Counted from the stretch's first letter, positions 5,867-12,965 are shown. The stretch is 17,426 nucleotides of DNA from an uncultured Oscillospiraceae bacterium (GCA_959596515.1 CAUFXR010000053.1:1-17426); one strand, 5' to 3'. Notes: generated by a model from the sequence alone, not told the origin. Numbers and translations are program-made.

Positions 5867-6021
5867 CTTATCATCTACCTATCAATTTTCTTATAATTTA
5901 CTTATGAATTTGCTTGTTAATTTATTTACCAATTTACTTATTGAATTTATTTATCAATTTACCTATCAGCTTACTTATCAATTTGCCTATCAATTTGCTT
6001 ATCAATTTGCTTATCAAACGG
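5867..6021. repeat. 12-nt AT-rich minisatellite
   Basis: About 13 units of consensus CTTATCAATTTG run from 5867 to 6021, nearly all exactly 12 nt (one of 10, one of 13). Units at the right-hand end (5974-6009) are almost identical, and the left-hand ones are diverged, as expected if expansion is recent at the right. Open frames run through it on both strands with 4-residue periods, but they lack ribosome binding sites and one crosses the operon terminator. I treat it as non-coding. Confidence 0.85.
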
Positions 6022-6062
6022 GCGCCAAAAGAGCTTCTCTGAATTAAAATGAAATAATACGC

Positions 6063-6098
6063 AAAGAAGGCCTTGGGAAAAATCCCAGGCCTTCTTTT
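6063..6098. terminator. Terminator at the end of the ribosomal protein supercluster
   Basis: AAAGAAGGCCT(T)GGGA and TCCCAGGCCTTCTTT form a stem of about 15 bp with one bulged T and a 4-nt loop, about 40 nt past the rplQ stop. On the minus strand it ends in CUUCUUUGC, and on the plus strand in CUUCUUUUUG, so it can act on both strands. Confidence 0.78.
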
Positions 6099-6138
6099 TG
6101 ATCGCGGCAGCAAAACATACCGCGGCACTCACTGCGAA

Positions 6139-6480
6139 TTACAGCAACTCGATGATTGCCATTTCGGCGGCATCGCCGCGACGGGGTCCCAGCTTTGTAA
6201 TTCTGGTGTATCCGCCGTTTTTCTCCGCGTATTTCGGAGCGATCTCATCAAACAGCTTCTTGGTTACACCCTCTTTGGTGATGAAGGCCATAGCCAATCT
6301 TTTGTGATGCAGATCGTTTACCTTTGCGATGGTGATCATTTTCTCGGTCAAGGAACGTACTTCCTTGGCGCGAGTGACTGTGGTTTCGATTTTACCGTTT
6401 TCCAGCAGAAAGGTTACCATCGCCCTCAGCATAGCGGTTCTATGAGCAGTGTCTCTTCCGAGCTTTCTTGTTCCGGGCAT
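6139..6480 (-). CDS. rplQ: 50S ribosomal protein L17
   Basis: This 113-residue protein matches L17 along its length: MPGTRKLGRDTAHRTAMLRAMVTFLLENGKIETTVTRAKEVRS at the N-terminus and ITKLGPRRGDAAEMAIIELL at the C-terminus. L17 binds 23S rRNA near the exit-tunnel side of the large subunit. The length equals short bacterial forms (no C-terminal extension). It is the last gene of the alpha-operon-like block, 41 nt after rpoA, and about 40 nt before the terminator at 6063-6098. The ATG start is preceded by an AAGGAGTG site. Confidence 0.98.
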   Translation of the reverse strand: MPGTRKLGRDTAHRTAMLRAMVTFLLENGKIETTVTRAKEVRSLTEKMITIAKVNDLHHKRLAMAFITKEGVTKKLFDEIAPKYAEKNGGYTRITKLGPRRGDAAEMAIIELL

Positions 6481-6521
6481 CGAAAATTCACTCCTTTACC
6501 TTGGTTTATCCGGACGGCTTC

Positions 6522-7475
6522 TCATTCGTCGTCCTTGCGAAGACTGAATCCGAGGGAGTTGAGCTTATACACAACTTCCTCCAGGGACTTGCGTCCCAGG
6601 TTGCGAACCTTCATCATATCGTCCTCAGACTTATTGATCAGGTCCTCCACTGTGTTAATGCCAGCACGCTTCAGGCAGTTGAAAGAGCGGACAGAAAGAT
6701 CCAGCTCTTCAATAGTCATTTCCAGAACCTTTTCCTTGCCCTTGTCGTCCTTCTCCACCATAATCTCCGTATTGTAGCCCTTATCGGAAAGGTCTACAAA
6801 CAGGTTCAGGTGCTCTGTCAGGACTTTCGCGGCTAAGGAAACCGCCTCCTGCGCATTGATGACTCCGTTGGTCCAAACCTCCAGCGTCAGCTTGTCATAG
6901 TCGGTGATCTGGCCCACACGGGTATTTTCCACACCGAAATTGACCTTCAACACAGGTGTATAAATAGAATCGATAGGCAGAATGCCGATCACGTTGTTCT
7001 GCATATTGGCCTTATTTCTTTCAGCGGAAATATAGCCTCTGCCTTTGTCCAGGGTAATTTCCATATAGAGCCTGGCCCCGTCACCGAGGGTTGCAATGTG
7101 CATTTCGGGGTTGAGAATCTCAACCTCGCTGTCGCATTTGATGGAATCCGCGGTAACCTCACAGGGACCCTCCGCACTGATCTCCACGGTTTTGGGACCG
7201 TCGCAGTGCAGTTTTGCCGTTAAGCCCTTCATGTTAAGGACGATCTCAGTCACATCCTCTTTCACGCCTGGTATCGTGGAAAACTCATGGAGAACTCCGT
7301 CAATCTTGATGGAGGTTACGGCAACGCCCGGCAGAGAGGAGAGCAATACTCTTCTCAAGCTGTTTCCCAGGGTAGTGCCGAAGCCGCGCTCCAGCGGCTC
7401 CACCACAAACTTGCCGTAAGTTCCGTCGGCAGATAATACTTCGGTATCAATTCTAGGCTTTTCTATCTCGATCAT
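6522..7475 (-). CDS. rpoA: DNA-directed RNA polymerase subunit alpha
   Basis: This 317-residue protein has the usual two domains. The N-terminal dimerisation/assembly domain (about 1-230) includes EPLERGFGTTLGNSLRRVLLSSLPG and the GRGY segment. The C-terminal helix-hairpin-helix domain (about 250-315) includes SVRSFNCLKRAGINTVEDL and MMKVRNLGRKSLEEV, and binds UP-element DNA and activators. Length is typical. It nucleates core polymerase assembly (alpha dimer, then beta and beta prime). The ATG is preceded by AAGGAGGGTCGCTA. The 79-nt gap after rpsD is long for this cluster and holds a hairpin that starts at the rpsD stop codon (7521-7555). Confidence 0.99.
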   Translation of the reverse strand: MIEIEKPRIDTEVLSADGTYGKFVVEPLERGFGTTLGNSLRRVLLSSLPGVAVTSIKIDGVLHEFSTIPGVKEDVTEIVLNMKGLTAKLHCDGPKTVEISAEGPCEVTADSIKCDSEVEILNPEMHIATLGDGARLYMEITLDKGRGYISAERNKANMQNNVIGILPIDSIYTPVLKVNFGVENTRVGQITDYDKLTLEVWTNGVINAQEAVSLAAKVLTEHLNLFVDLSDKGYNTEIMVEKDDKGKEKVLEMTIEELDLSVRSFNCLKRAGINTVEDLINKSEDDMMKVRNLGRKSLEEVVYKLNSLGFSLRKDDE

Positions 7476-7520
7476 TAGCGACCCTCCTTGACCTTAGGCA
7501 CACAGTTGTATTGGTACATG

Positions 7521-7555
7521 ATGCCGATGCGACTTGAAATCAACCGCATGGGCAT
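7521..7555 (-). other. Hairpin in the rpsD-rpoA gap
   Basis: On the minus-strand RNA AUGCC(C)AUGCG pairs with CGCAU(C)GGCAU: two 5-bp blocks separated by one C-C mismatch, extended by one inner pair, with a 13-nt loop. It begins at the last base of the rpsD stop codon. No U-run follows, so it is not a terminator; an RNase processing site or transcript-stability element is a guess. Confidence 0.55.
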
Positions 7556-8157
7556 TATTTGGAGTACAACTCGACGATCAAGTGCTCTTCGACAGGGAGA
7601 TCGATATCCTCACGGGCGGGCATCGCGGCAACAACGCCCTTCAAAGAACTCTTTTCACGCTCCAGCCAACGAGGCACAGTCACCATCGGAGCATCTTCGC
7701 CGGTCAGCTTGCTGAACTTGACGGAAGAACGGCTGCGCTCAGCCACTTCGATCACGTCGCCGGGCTTTACCAGATAAGAAGGAATATTGACCTTCTTGCC
7801 GTTGACGGTGAAATGGCCATGGGTAACCAGTTGTCTGGCATCACGGCGGGTGCTGGCGAAACCTAAACGGTACACCACGTTATCCAGCCGGCGCTCTACC
7901 AGGATCAGCAGGTTTTCACCGGCCTTACCGGGCATACGGGTGGCTTTCTCATAATAAGAACGGAACTGACGCTCCAGGATACCATAAACGAACTTTACCT
8001 TCTGCTTCTCGGCCAGCTGGAGGGCATACTCGCCCTTCTTCTTTCTCATCTGGCCGCCGGGATTGCGGTTGGTGGTCTTTTTGCTATATCCCATGACCGT
8101 AGGAGAAATTCCCAGGGCATGGCAGCGCTTTGCAATCGGCTGCATATTTTTAGCCAT
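7555..8157 (-). CDS. rpsD: 30S ribosomal protein S4
   Basis: This 200-residue protein carries the S4 RNA-binding domain around 90-150 (VERRLDNVVYRLGFASTRRDARQLVTHGHFTVNGKKVNIPSYLVKPGD) and the conserved end (VPRWLEREK...LPVEEHLIVELYSK). It binds 16S rRNA early in small-subunit assembly and, in E. coli, represses the alpha operon. Only one cysteine (Cys12) is present near the N-terminus, so this is the zinc-free C-minus form. Placement between rpsK and rpoA makes the rpsM-rpsK-rpsD-rpoA-rplQ order identical to the E. coli alpha operon; in Bacillus subtilis rpsD lies elsewhere. The ATG start follows a GAAAGGAG site. Confidence 0.99.
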   Translation of the reverse strand: MAKNMQPIAKRCHALGISPTVMGYSKKTTNRNPGGQMRKKKGEYALQLAEKQKVKFVYGILERQFRSYYEKATRMPGKAGENLLILVERRLDNVVYRLGFASTRRDARQLVTHGHFTVNGKKVNIPSYLVKPGDVIEVAERSRSSVKFSKLTGEDAPMVTVPRWLEREKSSLKGVVAAMPAREDIDLPVEEHLIVELYSK

Positions 8158-8177
8158 AACTTATTTTCTCCTTTCGA

Positions 8178-8582
8178 TTAGACACGTCTTCTCTTGGGAG
8201 GACGGCATCCGTTGTGAGGAATCGGGGTCACGTCTTTGATCATACTGACCTCGAGTCCTGCGGCCTGCAACGCGCGGATTGCGGCTTCACGGCCTGAACC
8301 AGGTCCCTTTACAAAGACCTCTACAGACTTCATGCCGTGTTCCATAGCAACCTTAGCCGCGGTTTCCGCAGCGGTCTGCGCCGCGAAAGGCGTGCTCTTT
8401 CTGGAGCCTCTGAAACCCAGCTCACCGGCGCTCGCCCAGGAAACAGCGTTACCCTGAGTGTCGGTGATGGTTACGATCGTGTTGTTAAAGGTAGACTGAA
8501 TATGTGCAGCACCGCGGTCAATATTTTTACGCTCACGGCGTCTGCGTACGGCGGTTTTCTTGCCGCCCTTCTGAGCTGCCAT
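8178..8582 (-). CDS. rpsK: 30S ribosomal protein S11
   Basis: This 134-residue protein is S11. A basic N-terminal tail is followed by GAAHIQSTFNNTIVTITDTQGNAVSWASAG, GFRGSRKSTPFAAQTAAE, VFVKGPGSGREAAIRAL and the C-terminal TPIPHNGCRPPKRRRV. It sits on the 30S platform next to the E-site mRNA path, contacting h24 and h45. The length is typical. It lies 12 nt after rpsM and 20 nt before rpsD, with a strong AAGGAGGGGTTTCG site before ATG. Confidence 0.99.
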   Translation of the reverse strand: MAAQKGGKKTAVRRRRERKNIDRGAAHIQSTFNNTIVTITDTQGNAVSWASAGELGFRGSRKSTPFAAQTAAETAAKVAMEHGMKSVEVFVKGPGSGREAAIRALQAAGLEVSMIKDVTPIPHNGCRPPKRRRV

Positions 8583-8594
8583 CGAAACCCCTCC

Positions 8595-8963
8595 TTACTT
8601 CTTCTTGTTAGCTATCGTCTTCTTGGGTCCCTTGCGGGTTCTGGCGTTGGTCTTGGAACGCTGACCTCTTACGGGCAGGCCCTTGCGGTGACGGACGCCG
8701 CGATAGCAACCGATTTCAATAAGTCTCTTAATATCGAACGCCACATCCCGGCGAAGGTCACCCTCCACCCGGCAATTATGATCGATATACTCTCTCAGCT
8801 TGGAAACATCGTCCTCGGTTAAATCTCTTACCCGGGTGTCGGGGTTTACGCCGGTCGCCTTTAAAATCTCAGTGGCGGTCTTGCGTCCGATCCCGTAGAT
8901 ATAGGAAAGGCCGATTTCGATTCTTTTATCTCTTGGCAAGTCTACACCTGCTATACGTGCCAT
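8595..8963 (-). CDS. rpsM: 30S ribosomal protein S13
   Basis: This 122-residue protein is S13: MARIAGVDLPRDKRIEIGLSYIYGIGR, the helix-turn region with DDVSKLREYID, CYRGVRHRKGLPVRGQRSKTNARTRKG, and a lysine-rich tail that reaches the P-site tRNA. It sits at the top of the 30S head and forms bridge B1 with the large subunit. I chose ATG at 8963 because AGGAGGT lies 7 nt upstream. A GTG three codons earlier overlaps that site and is rejected. Upstream is a 174-nt structured gap, the largest within the cluster. Confidence 0.98.
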   Translation of the reverse strand: MARIAGVDLPRDKRIEIGLSYIYGIGRKTATEILKATGVNPDTRVRDLTEDDVSKLREYIDHNCRVEGDLRRDVAFDIKRLIEIGCYRGVRHRKGLPVRGQRSKTNARTRKGPKKTIANKKK

Positions 8964-9137
8964 GCCTTGCACCTCCTGATAAATTTGGTCGCGCCATTAG
9001 GGGTTCATCCTTTTCCGCGAAACTACCCTGTTCCGGCCAAACCGGCTGAACTTTGCCGGCCCACTTTGCGTTCTCTGGCGCAAAGCTGGGGCTTTCGGCC
9101 CTGTTCTGAGCGGTATCCGCGGGCTTTCTGATGAATC
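8964..9137 (-). promoter_or_regulatory. Structured leader before rpsM
   Basis: The gap between rpmJ and rpsM carries no gene but several RNA hairpins on the minus strand. These are GGGC-CGAAA-GCCC, a long stem CCCA(G)CUUUGCG/CGCAAAGUGGG (about 9061-9093), and CCGGC/GCCGG (about 9041-9060). The 8-nt string GAACAGGG occurs twice. In E. coli the same position holds the S4-binding pseudoknot that represses the alpha operon. Whether this leader binds S4 is inference; I could not draw the E. coli pseudoknot from it. No U-run or convincing internal promoter was seen. Confidence 0.5.
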
Positions 9138-9251
9138 TTAGCCCTGACGCTGCTTATGCTTCGGATTGTCGCAGATCACCATAACTTTTCCCTTGCGCTT
9201 GATGACCTTGCATTTTTCGCAGATTTTCTTGACAGAAGGTCTGACTTTCAT
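9138..9251 (-). CDS. rpmJ: 50S ribosomal protein L36
   Basis: A 37-codon frame translating to MKVRPSVKKICEKCKVIKRK followed by GKVMVICDNPKHKQRQG, the exact size and pattern of zinc-type L36. The zinc ligands are Cys11, Cys14, Cys27 and His32. L36 stabilises 23S rRNA near the peptidyl transferase side of the large subunit. It lies 14 nt after the infA stop, with an AGGAGG site before ATG, in the order infA-rpmJ-rpsM conserved in Firmicutes. Confidence 0.97.
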   Translation of the reverse strand: MKVRPSVKKICEKCKVIKRKGKVMVICDNPKHKQRQG

Positions 9252-9265
9252 TTCGTTACGCCTCC

Positions 9266-9484
9266 TTATTTAGAACGCCATGTGATACGGCCTCTGGTCA
9301 AGTCATAGGGAGACATCTCCAAAGTGACTTTATCCCCGGGCAGGATCCGGATAAAGTTCATCCGTAATTTCCCGGAAATATGGGCCAGGATCATATGGCC
9401 GTTGGGAAGTTCGACCTGAAACATTGCGTTGGGCAGTGCTTCCTTCACAGTACCTTCGATTTCGATAACATCCTGTTTCGACAA
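9266..9484 (-). CDS. infA: Translation initiation factor IF-1
   Basis: IF-1 is a single S1-like OB-fold protein that occupies the ribosomal A site during initiation. The sequence DVIEIEGTVKEALPNAMFQVELPNGH...GKLRMNFIRILPGDKVTLEMSPYDLTRGRITWR is unmistakable. I chose the TTG at 9484: it gives 72 residues, the usual family length, starting (f)MSKQDVIE, and it lies 8 nt after AGGAGG. The ATG at 9490 adds two residues (MVLSKQ) but sits only 2 nt from the same AGGAGG, which is too close for good initiation. Both starts share the frame. The gene follows the KOW protein gene and precedes rpmJ. Confidence 0.97.
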   Translation of the reverse strand: MSKQDVIEIEGTVKEALPNAMFQVELPNGHMILAHISGKLRMNFIRILPGDKVTLEMSPYDLTRGRITWRSK

Positions 9485-9503
9485 AACCATAACCTCCTCA
9501 TGG

Positions 9504-9758
9504 TTAAGACTGGGGATCCTTTTCCAAATAACACCGGATCCCTCGGCGAATCTCACGATTGGTTTTCATTGCCTCTTCCGGCAGGACCGTATTGGTCACA
9601 GCCAGATGCCTGCAGTTTTTCTTTTTCGGCCGCTGAAGGGGCCTGTGCTTTCCGTCGCAGATCATGGCAAATTCCTGATCCGCCGACAGCACTACAAAAA
9701 AACCGTGTTTGTCATGTCCCGCTTTGGACCTGACAAGCAATCCTCGTTTCAGTTCCAT
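9504..9758 (-). CDS. KOW-domain RNA-binding protein (L14e-like)
   Basis: An 84-residue basic protein with a KOW-type motif at the N-terminus (RGLLVRSKAGHDKHGFFVVL, residues 5-24), then the turn CDGKHRPLQRPKKKNCRHL (34-52) seen in the L14e/L6e-like KOW family (COG2163). Small proteins of this kind occur between map and infA in many Clostridia and are annotated only as RNA-binding proteins. The role is probably ribosome-associated, inferred from fold and position. The start at 9758 is chosen because GGGAGG lies 6 nt upstream; the open frame continues further upstream into map without a ribosome binding site. It is 19 nt after the map stop and 13-19 nt before infA. Confidence 0.88.
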   Translation of the reverse strand: MELKRGLLVRSKAGHDKHGFFVVLSADQEFAMICDGKHRPLQRPKKKNCRHLAVTNTVLPEEAMKTNREIRRGIRCYLEKDPQS

Positions 9759-9777
9759 TGGCGCCCTCCCTTTTTCA

Positions 9778-10533
9778 TCAGTCGTCGGGAAGGGTGAGAA
9801 TCTGAGGACCATCGGGGGTGATTGCCACGCTGTGCTCAAAGTGAGCGGACAGCTTGCCGTCCGCTGTTACCGTTGTCCATTCGTCTGAAAGGATTTCGAC
9901 TTCATAAGTGCCGGCATTCACCATAGGCTCTATGGCAATGGTCATTCCGGGTAACAGGCGTACACCCCTGCCGGGTGTACCGAAATTTGGTACGCTTGGA
10001 TCTTCATGCAGCTTCGCACCTACGCCATGGCCGACAAAATCTCGTACCACAGAGTAGTTGCGCGCTTCTACATACCGCTGAACCGCGCTGCCGATATCGC
10101 CGATGCGGTTACCCGCCTTCGCCATTTTGATTCCCTCAAAAAGGCTTTCCTTAGTGGCATCTAAAAGGGCCCTGGCTTCGTCGCTGATGTCCCCGCAGGG
10201 GAACGTCCAAGCGTTGTCTCCGTGAAAGCCGTTAAAATGGGCGCCGATATCGATGCTGACGATATCGCCTCTTTTCACAACGCACTTCTTGCTCGGTATG
10301 CCATGGATGACCACATTATTGACAGAGATACATGCGCTGGCCGGAAACCCGCCGTAGCCGAGAAACGAGGGGGTAGCCCCCTGTCCCTCGATATACTTGC
10401 GGACAATCTCATCGATTTCCCAGGTGGTAATCCCCGGTTCCACCGACTTGCCCGCCAGCTTTAACGCGTTGGCGGAAATCCGTCCTGCTTCTCTCATCGC
10501 CCTGAGTTCACGGCTCGTTTTGAGTACAACCAT
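9778..10533 (-). CDS. map: Methionine aminopeptidase, type I
   Basis: A 251-residue pita-bread-fold metalloprotease that removes the initiator methionine from new proteins once deformylated. The five metal ligands are visible: Asp95 (SIDIGA), Asp106 (HGDNAW), His169 (VGHGVG), Glu202 (IEPMVN) and Glu233 (FEHSVAIT). The catalytic histidines are His77 (VIHGIP) and His176 (KLHEDP). Length is that of the single-domain type Ia enzyme, without an N-terminal zinc-finger or SH3-binding extension. The gene starts 3 nt after the adk stop, in the order secY-adk-map typical of Firmicutes. Confidence 0.98.
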   Translation of the reverse strand: MVVLKTSRELRAMREAGRISANALKLAGKSVEPGITTWEIDEIVRKYIEGQGATPSFLGYGGFPASACISVNNVVIHGIPSKKCVVKRGDIVSIDIGAHFNGFHGDNAWTFPCGDISDEARALLDATKESLFEGIKMAKAGNRIGDIGSAVQRYVEARNYSVVRDFVGHGVGAKLHEDPSVPNFGTPGRGVRLLPGMTIAIEPMVNAGTYEVEILSDEWTTVTADGKLSAHFEHSVAITPDGPQILTLPDD

Positions 10534-10536
10534 GGA

Positions 10537-11166
10537 TTAGGCCTCTAACGCTGCCAGCGTTAAGCGGGTGGTGTCGGCGACATCTTCCTGGCCATCTACT
10601 CTTTCGACGACGCCCTGCTTCTGATAGTGGGCGATCAGGGGTTCTGTCTCTTTATGATAGATTTCCAGACGCGCCTTCACGGTGTCCGGATGATCATCCT
10701 TGCGCTGAATGAGGGTGCCGCCGCAAATGTCGCACACGCCTTCTGCCTTCGGCTTTTTGTAAAGCAGATGGTAGGTGGCGCCGCATTTTTCGCAGACACG
10801 GCGTCCAGACATTCTGGCGATGATCGCCTCGTCGGAGACTTCCAGGTCAATGACCTTATCGATCTTCACCATTTTATCCAGAGCCTCGGCCTGAGGAATG
10901 GTGCGGGGGAAGCCGTCAAGGACATAACCGTTTTTGCAGTCGTCCTCTTTTAACCGCTCCTCGATGATGCCGATCACGACCTCGTCGGGGACCAGCTTTC
11001 CCGCGTCCATATAAGCCTGGGCTTTTTTGCCCATCTCAGTGCCGTTCTTCAGCGCGGCACGGATAATATTACCCGTGGAAATTTGTGGAATGGAAAGATG
11101 CTTGCAGATTGCCTCCGCCTGGGTTCCTTTCCCAGCGCCGGGGGCTCCCAGCAGAATGATTTTCAT
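10537..11166 (-). CDS. adk: Adenylate kinase with zinc-binding lid
   Basis: This 209-residue enzyme converts ATP + AMP to 2 ADP. The P-loop is GAPGAGKGT (7-15). The AMP-binding region contains STGNIIRAAL and GFPRTIPQA (85-93). The lid carries four cysteines, Cys125, Cys128, Cys145 and Cys148 (CEKC...CDIC), so it binds a structural zinc as in Gram-positive forms. The length is a few residues below the common 214-217. The ATG follows an AGGAAGGAG site 25 nt after the secY stop, and the stop lies 3 nt before map. Confidence 0.98.
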   Translation of the reverse strand: MKIILLGAPGAGKGTQAEAICKHLSIPQISTGNIIRAALKNGTEMGKKAQAYMDAGKLVPDEVVIGIIEERLKEDDCKNGYVLDGFPRTIPQAEALDKMVKIDKVIDLEVSDEAIIARMSGRRVCEKCGATYHLLYKKPKAEGVCDICGGTLIQRKDDHPDTVKARLEIYHKETEPLIAHYQKQGVVERVDGQEDVADTTRLTLAALEA

Positions 11167-11191
11167 AGTAACGACTCCTTCCTAAACCGCG

Positions 11192-12523
11192 TTAATCCAG
11201 GAATCCTTTGTAATGACGCATCATCATCTGAGATTCCATCTGCTTCATGGTATCCAGAGCGACACCTACCAAAATGATGACGGAAGTTCCGCCCATCATC
11301 AGGTTGTGCATTCCGGTTGCGGCGCTGAACCCTATGGGAAGCAAAGCGATAACCGCCAGGAACAAAGCGCCGATCAATGTAATCTTTGACAGAATTTTCT
11401 GAATATAATCAGAAGTGGGCTTTCCGGGACGAATTCCGGGAATCGTGCCGTTATTCTGACGAAGATTATTGGCCATTTCAATGGGATTATACTGAATCGC
11501 CACATAGAAATAAGCGAACATCAAAATCAGCAGGAAGTAAATTAACGCGTACACCCAGCCGGTAGTGGAAAGAGCGTCCAATACGGATTTCCAGAAGCCC
11601 GTAGGAGTTACAAACAGCTGGATGGTGGATGGAATGGTTAAAATAGAGCTTGCGAAGATGATCGGCATAACGCCGGACATATTGACCTTAATGGGAAGAT
11701 GAGTGGACTGGCCGCCATACATTTTTCTGCCGACAACCCGTTTCGCGTACTGCACCGGGATTCTTCTCTCCGCGTCGTTCATAAATACGATGACCCAGAT
11801 AATCGCCAGGAAAATGATGATGAACAGCGGTACGAAGAAGTAATACTGGCCGAAGGAATCGGGAGCCTGCCACGCGGCCTGGAGAGCCTGGATCAAAATA
11901 TTGACGGTATCAGGCAGTCTGGCCACGATACCGGCGAACAGCAGAATGGAAATACCATTGCCGATGCCCTTTTGGTTGATCTGCTCGCCCAGCCACATCA
12001 TCATAGCGGTACCGGCGGTAAACACCAGCACGATGACGATGGCGGTAAACACACCCGCGGCGCCCTCGGTATAGGTGACGATGGGCGTTCCCTCATAGCT
12101 GCTGCCCCGCAGGTACAGGTAATAGGCCAAGCCCTGGATCAAGCCCAGGATAACCGCTACATAGCGGGTAATCGCGCCGATCTTTTTCCGGCCCTCTTCA
12201 CCCTCCTTGGCCATTCTCTCCAAGGGAGGAATCGCCACGGTCAGCAGCTGCATGATAATGGAGCTGTTGATATAGGGGGTTACCGACATGGCGAACAAAG
12301 TCGCCTGGGCGAAAGCGCCGCCGGATAAGGTGTTCAAATACGCAAACGCGTTGGCGCTGGAACTGTCAGTCACAAAACCCATCAGTCCGGCCAGGGCTTC
12401 CATGTTCAGGAAGGGAGCCGGCATGTTGGCGCCGATTCGGAAAACAATGATCACCAGCAGGGTGAACAGGATCTTTTTTCTCAAATCCGGGATTTTCCAG
12501 GCGTTCTGCATTGTTTTGAACAA
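11192..12523 (-). CDS. secY: Preprotein translocase channel subunit SecY
   Basis: This 443-residue, ten-span membrane protein forms the SecYEG channel. Recognisable parts are the N-terminal ...NAWKIPDLRKKILFTLLVIIVFRIGANMPAP, the plug/TM2 region with GGAFAQATLFAMSVTPYINSSIIMQLLT, the RIPVQYAKRV loop, and the conserved NNGTIPGIRPGKPTSDYIQKIL loop that contacts SecA and the ribosome. Start is TTG at 12523, chosen because GAGGTG lies 7 nt upstream; ATG four codons in has no comparable site. The ribosome binding site lies within the last codons of rplO, whose stop is 1 nt away, so translation is probably coupled. Confidence 0.98.
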   Translation of the reverse strand: MFKTMQNAWKIPDLRKKILFTLLVIIVFRIGANMPAPFLNMEALAGLMGFVTDSSSANAFAYLNTLSGGAFAQATLFAMSVTPYINSSIIMQLLTVAIPPLERMAKEGEEGRKKIGAITRYVAVILGLIQGLAYYLYLRGSSYEGTPIVTYTEGAAGVFTAIVIVLVFTAGTAMMMWLGEQINQKGIGNGISILLFAGIVARLPDTVNILIQALQAAWQAPDSFGQYYFFVPLFIIIFLAIIWVIVFMNDAERRIPVQYAKRVVGRKMYGGQSTHLPIKVNMSGVMPIIFASSILTIPSTIQLFVTPTGFWKSVLDALSTTGWVYALIYFLLILMFAYFYVAIQYNPIEMANNLRQNNGTIPGIRPGKPTSDYIQKILSKITLIGALFLAVIALLPIGFSAATGMHNLMMGGTSVIILVGVALDTMKQMESQMMMRHYKGFLD

Positions 12524-12524
12524 C

Positions 12525-12965
12525 TTAGATCACCTCAGCCTTTCCGCCGGCCGCCTCGATCTTCTGCTTCGCAGATTCAGAATAAGCGCTGACCTTAACC
12601 GTCAAGTTCTTAGTCAGTTGGCCGTTACCGAGGATCTTAATGCCGTCGCAGGCCTTTTTCACGATGCCGGCCTTGATAATAGCCTCATTATCAACCACCG
12701 CACCGTCTTCAAATACATTCAGAGAGCCAACGTTGATGGCAACGATCTCCTTGGCGAAGATGTTGTTGAAGCCTCTCTTAGGAATACGTCTCTGCAAAGG
12801 CATCTGGCCGCCTTCAAAACCAGGCCGCATTCCTCTGCCCGCTCTGGCCTTTTGGCCCTTATGGCCCTTACCGGCGGTCTTGCCCTGGCCGGAGCCATGT
12901 CCTCTACCGATACGCTTGCTCTCTTTGGTGGAGCCTTCCGCCGGTGAAAGTTCATGCAGTTTCAT
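12525..12965 (-). CDS. rplO: 50S ribosomal protein L15
   Basis: This 146-residue protein is L15. The N-terminus MKLHELSPAEGSTKESKRIGRGHGSGQGKTAGKGHKGQKARAG is the long glycine/lysine-rich extension that threads into 23S rRNA. It is followed by RPGFEGGQMPLQRRIPKRGF and a C-terminal domain ending KIEAAGGKAEVI. It is a late-assembly protein of the large subunit. The ATG is preceded by AAGGAGGTGCGAATCCA, and it lies between rpmD and secY as in nearly all bacteria. Confidence 0.99.
   Translation of the reverse strand: MKLHELSPAEGSTKESKRIGRGHGSGQGKTAGKGHKGQKARAGRGMRPGFEGGQMPLQRRIPKRGFNNIFAKEIVAINVGSLNVFEDGAVVDNEAIIKAGIVKKACDGIKILGNGQLTKNLTVKVSAYSESAKQKIEAAGGKAEVI

Noticed and set aside
5227..5874. 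Minus-strand 215-residue open frame with 12-residue repeats
   Set aside because: It overlaps the coding 3' end of the amidase, lacks a ribosome binding site, and the repeat units of 37 and 38 nt scramble the repeat in any one frame.
5850..6128. Plus-strand YQFA-repeat and minus-strand KLIS-repeat small proteins
   Set aside because: Both are by-products of a 12-nt repeat. Neither has a ribosome binding site, and the minus-strand frame begins across the operon terminator.
8964..8972. GTG start three codons upstream for rpsM
   Set aside because: That GTG overlaps the AGGAGGT ribosome binding site; the ATG at 8963 has proper spacing and the usual MARIAG start.
9759..9839. Upstream extension of the KOW protein into map
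   Set aside because: The extension overlaps the map coding end, has no ribosome binding site and adds residues absent from the family; GGGAGG precedes the internal ATG.
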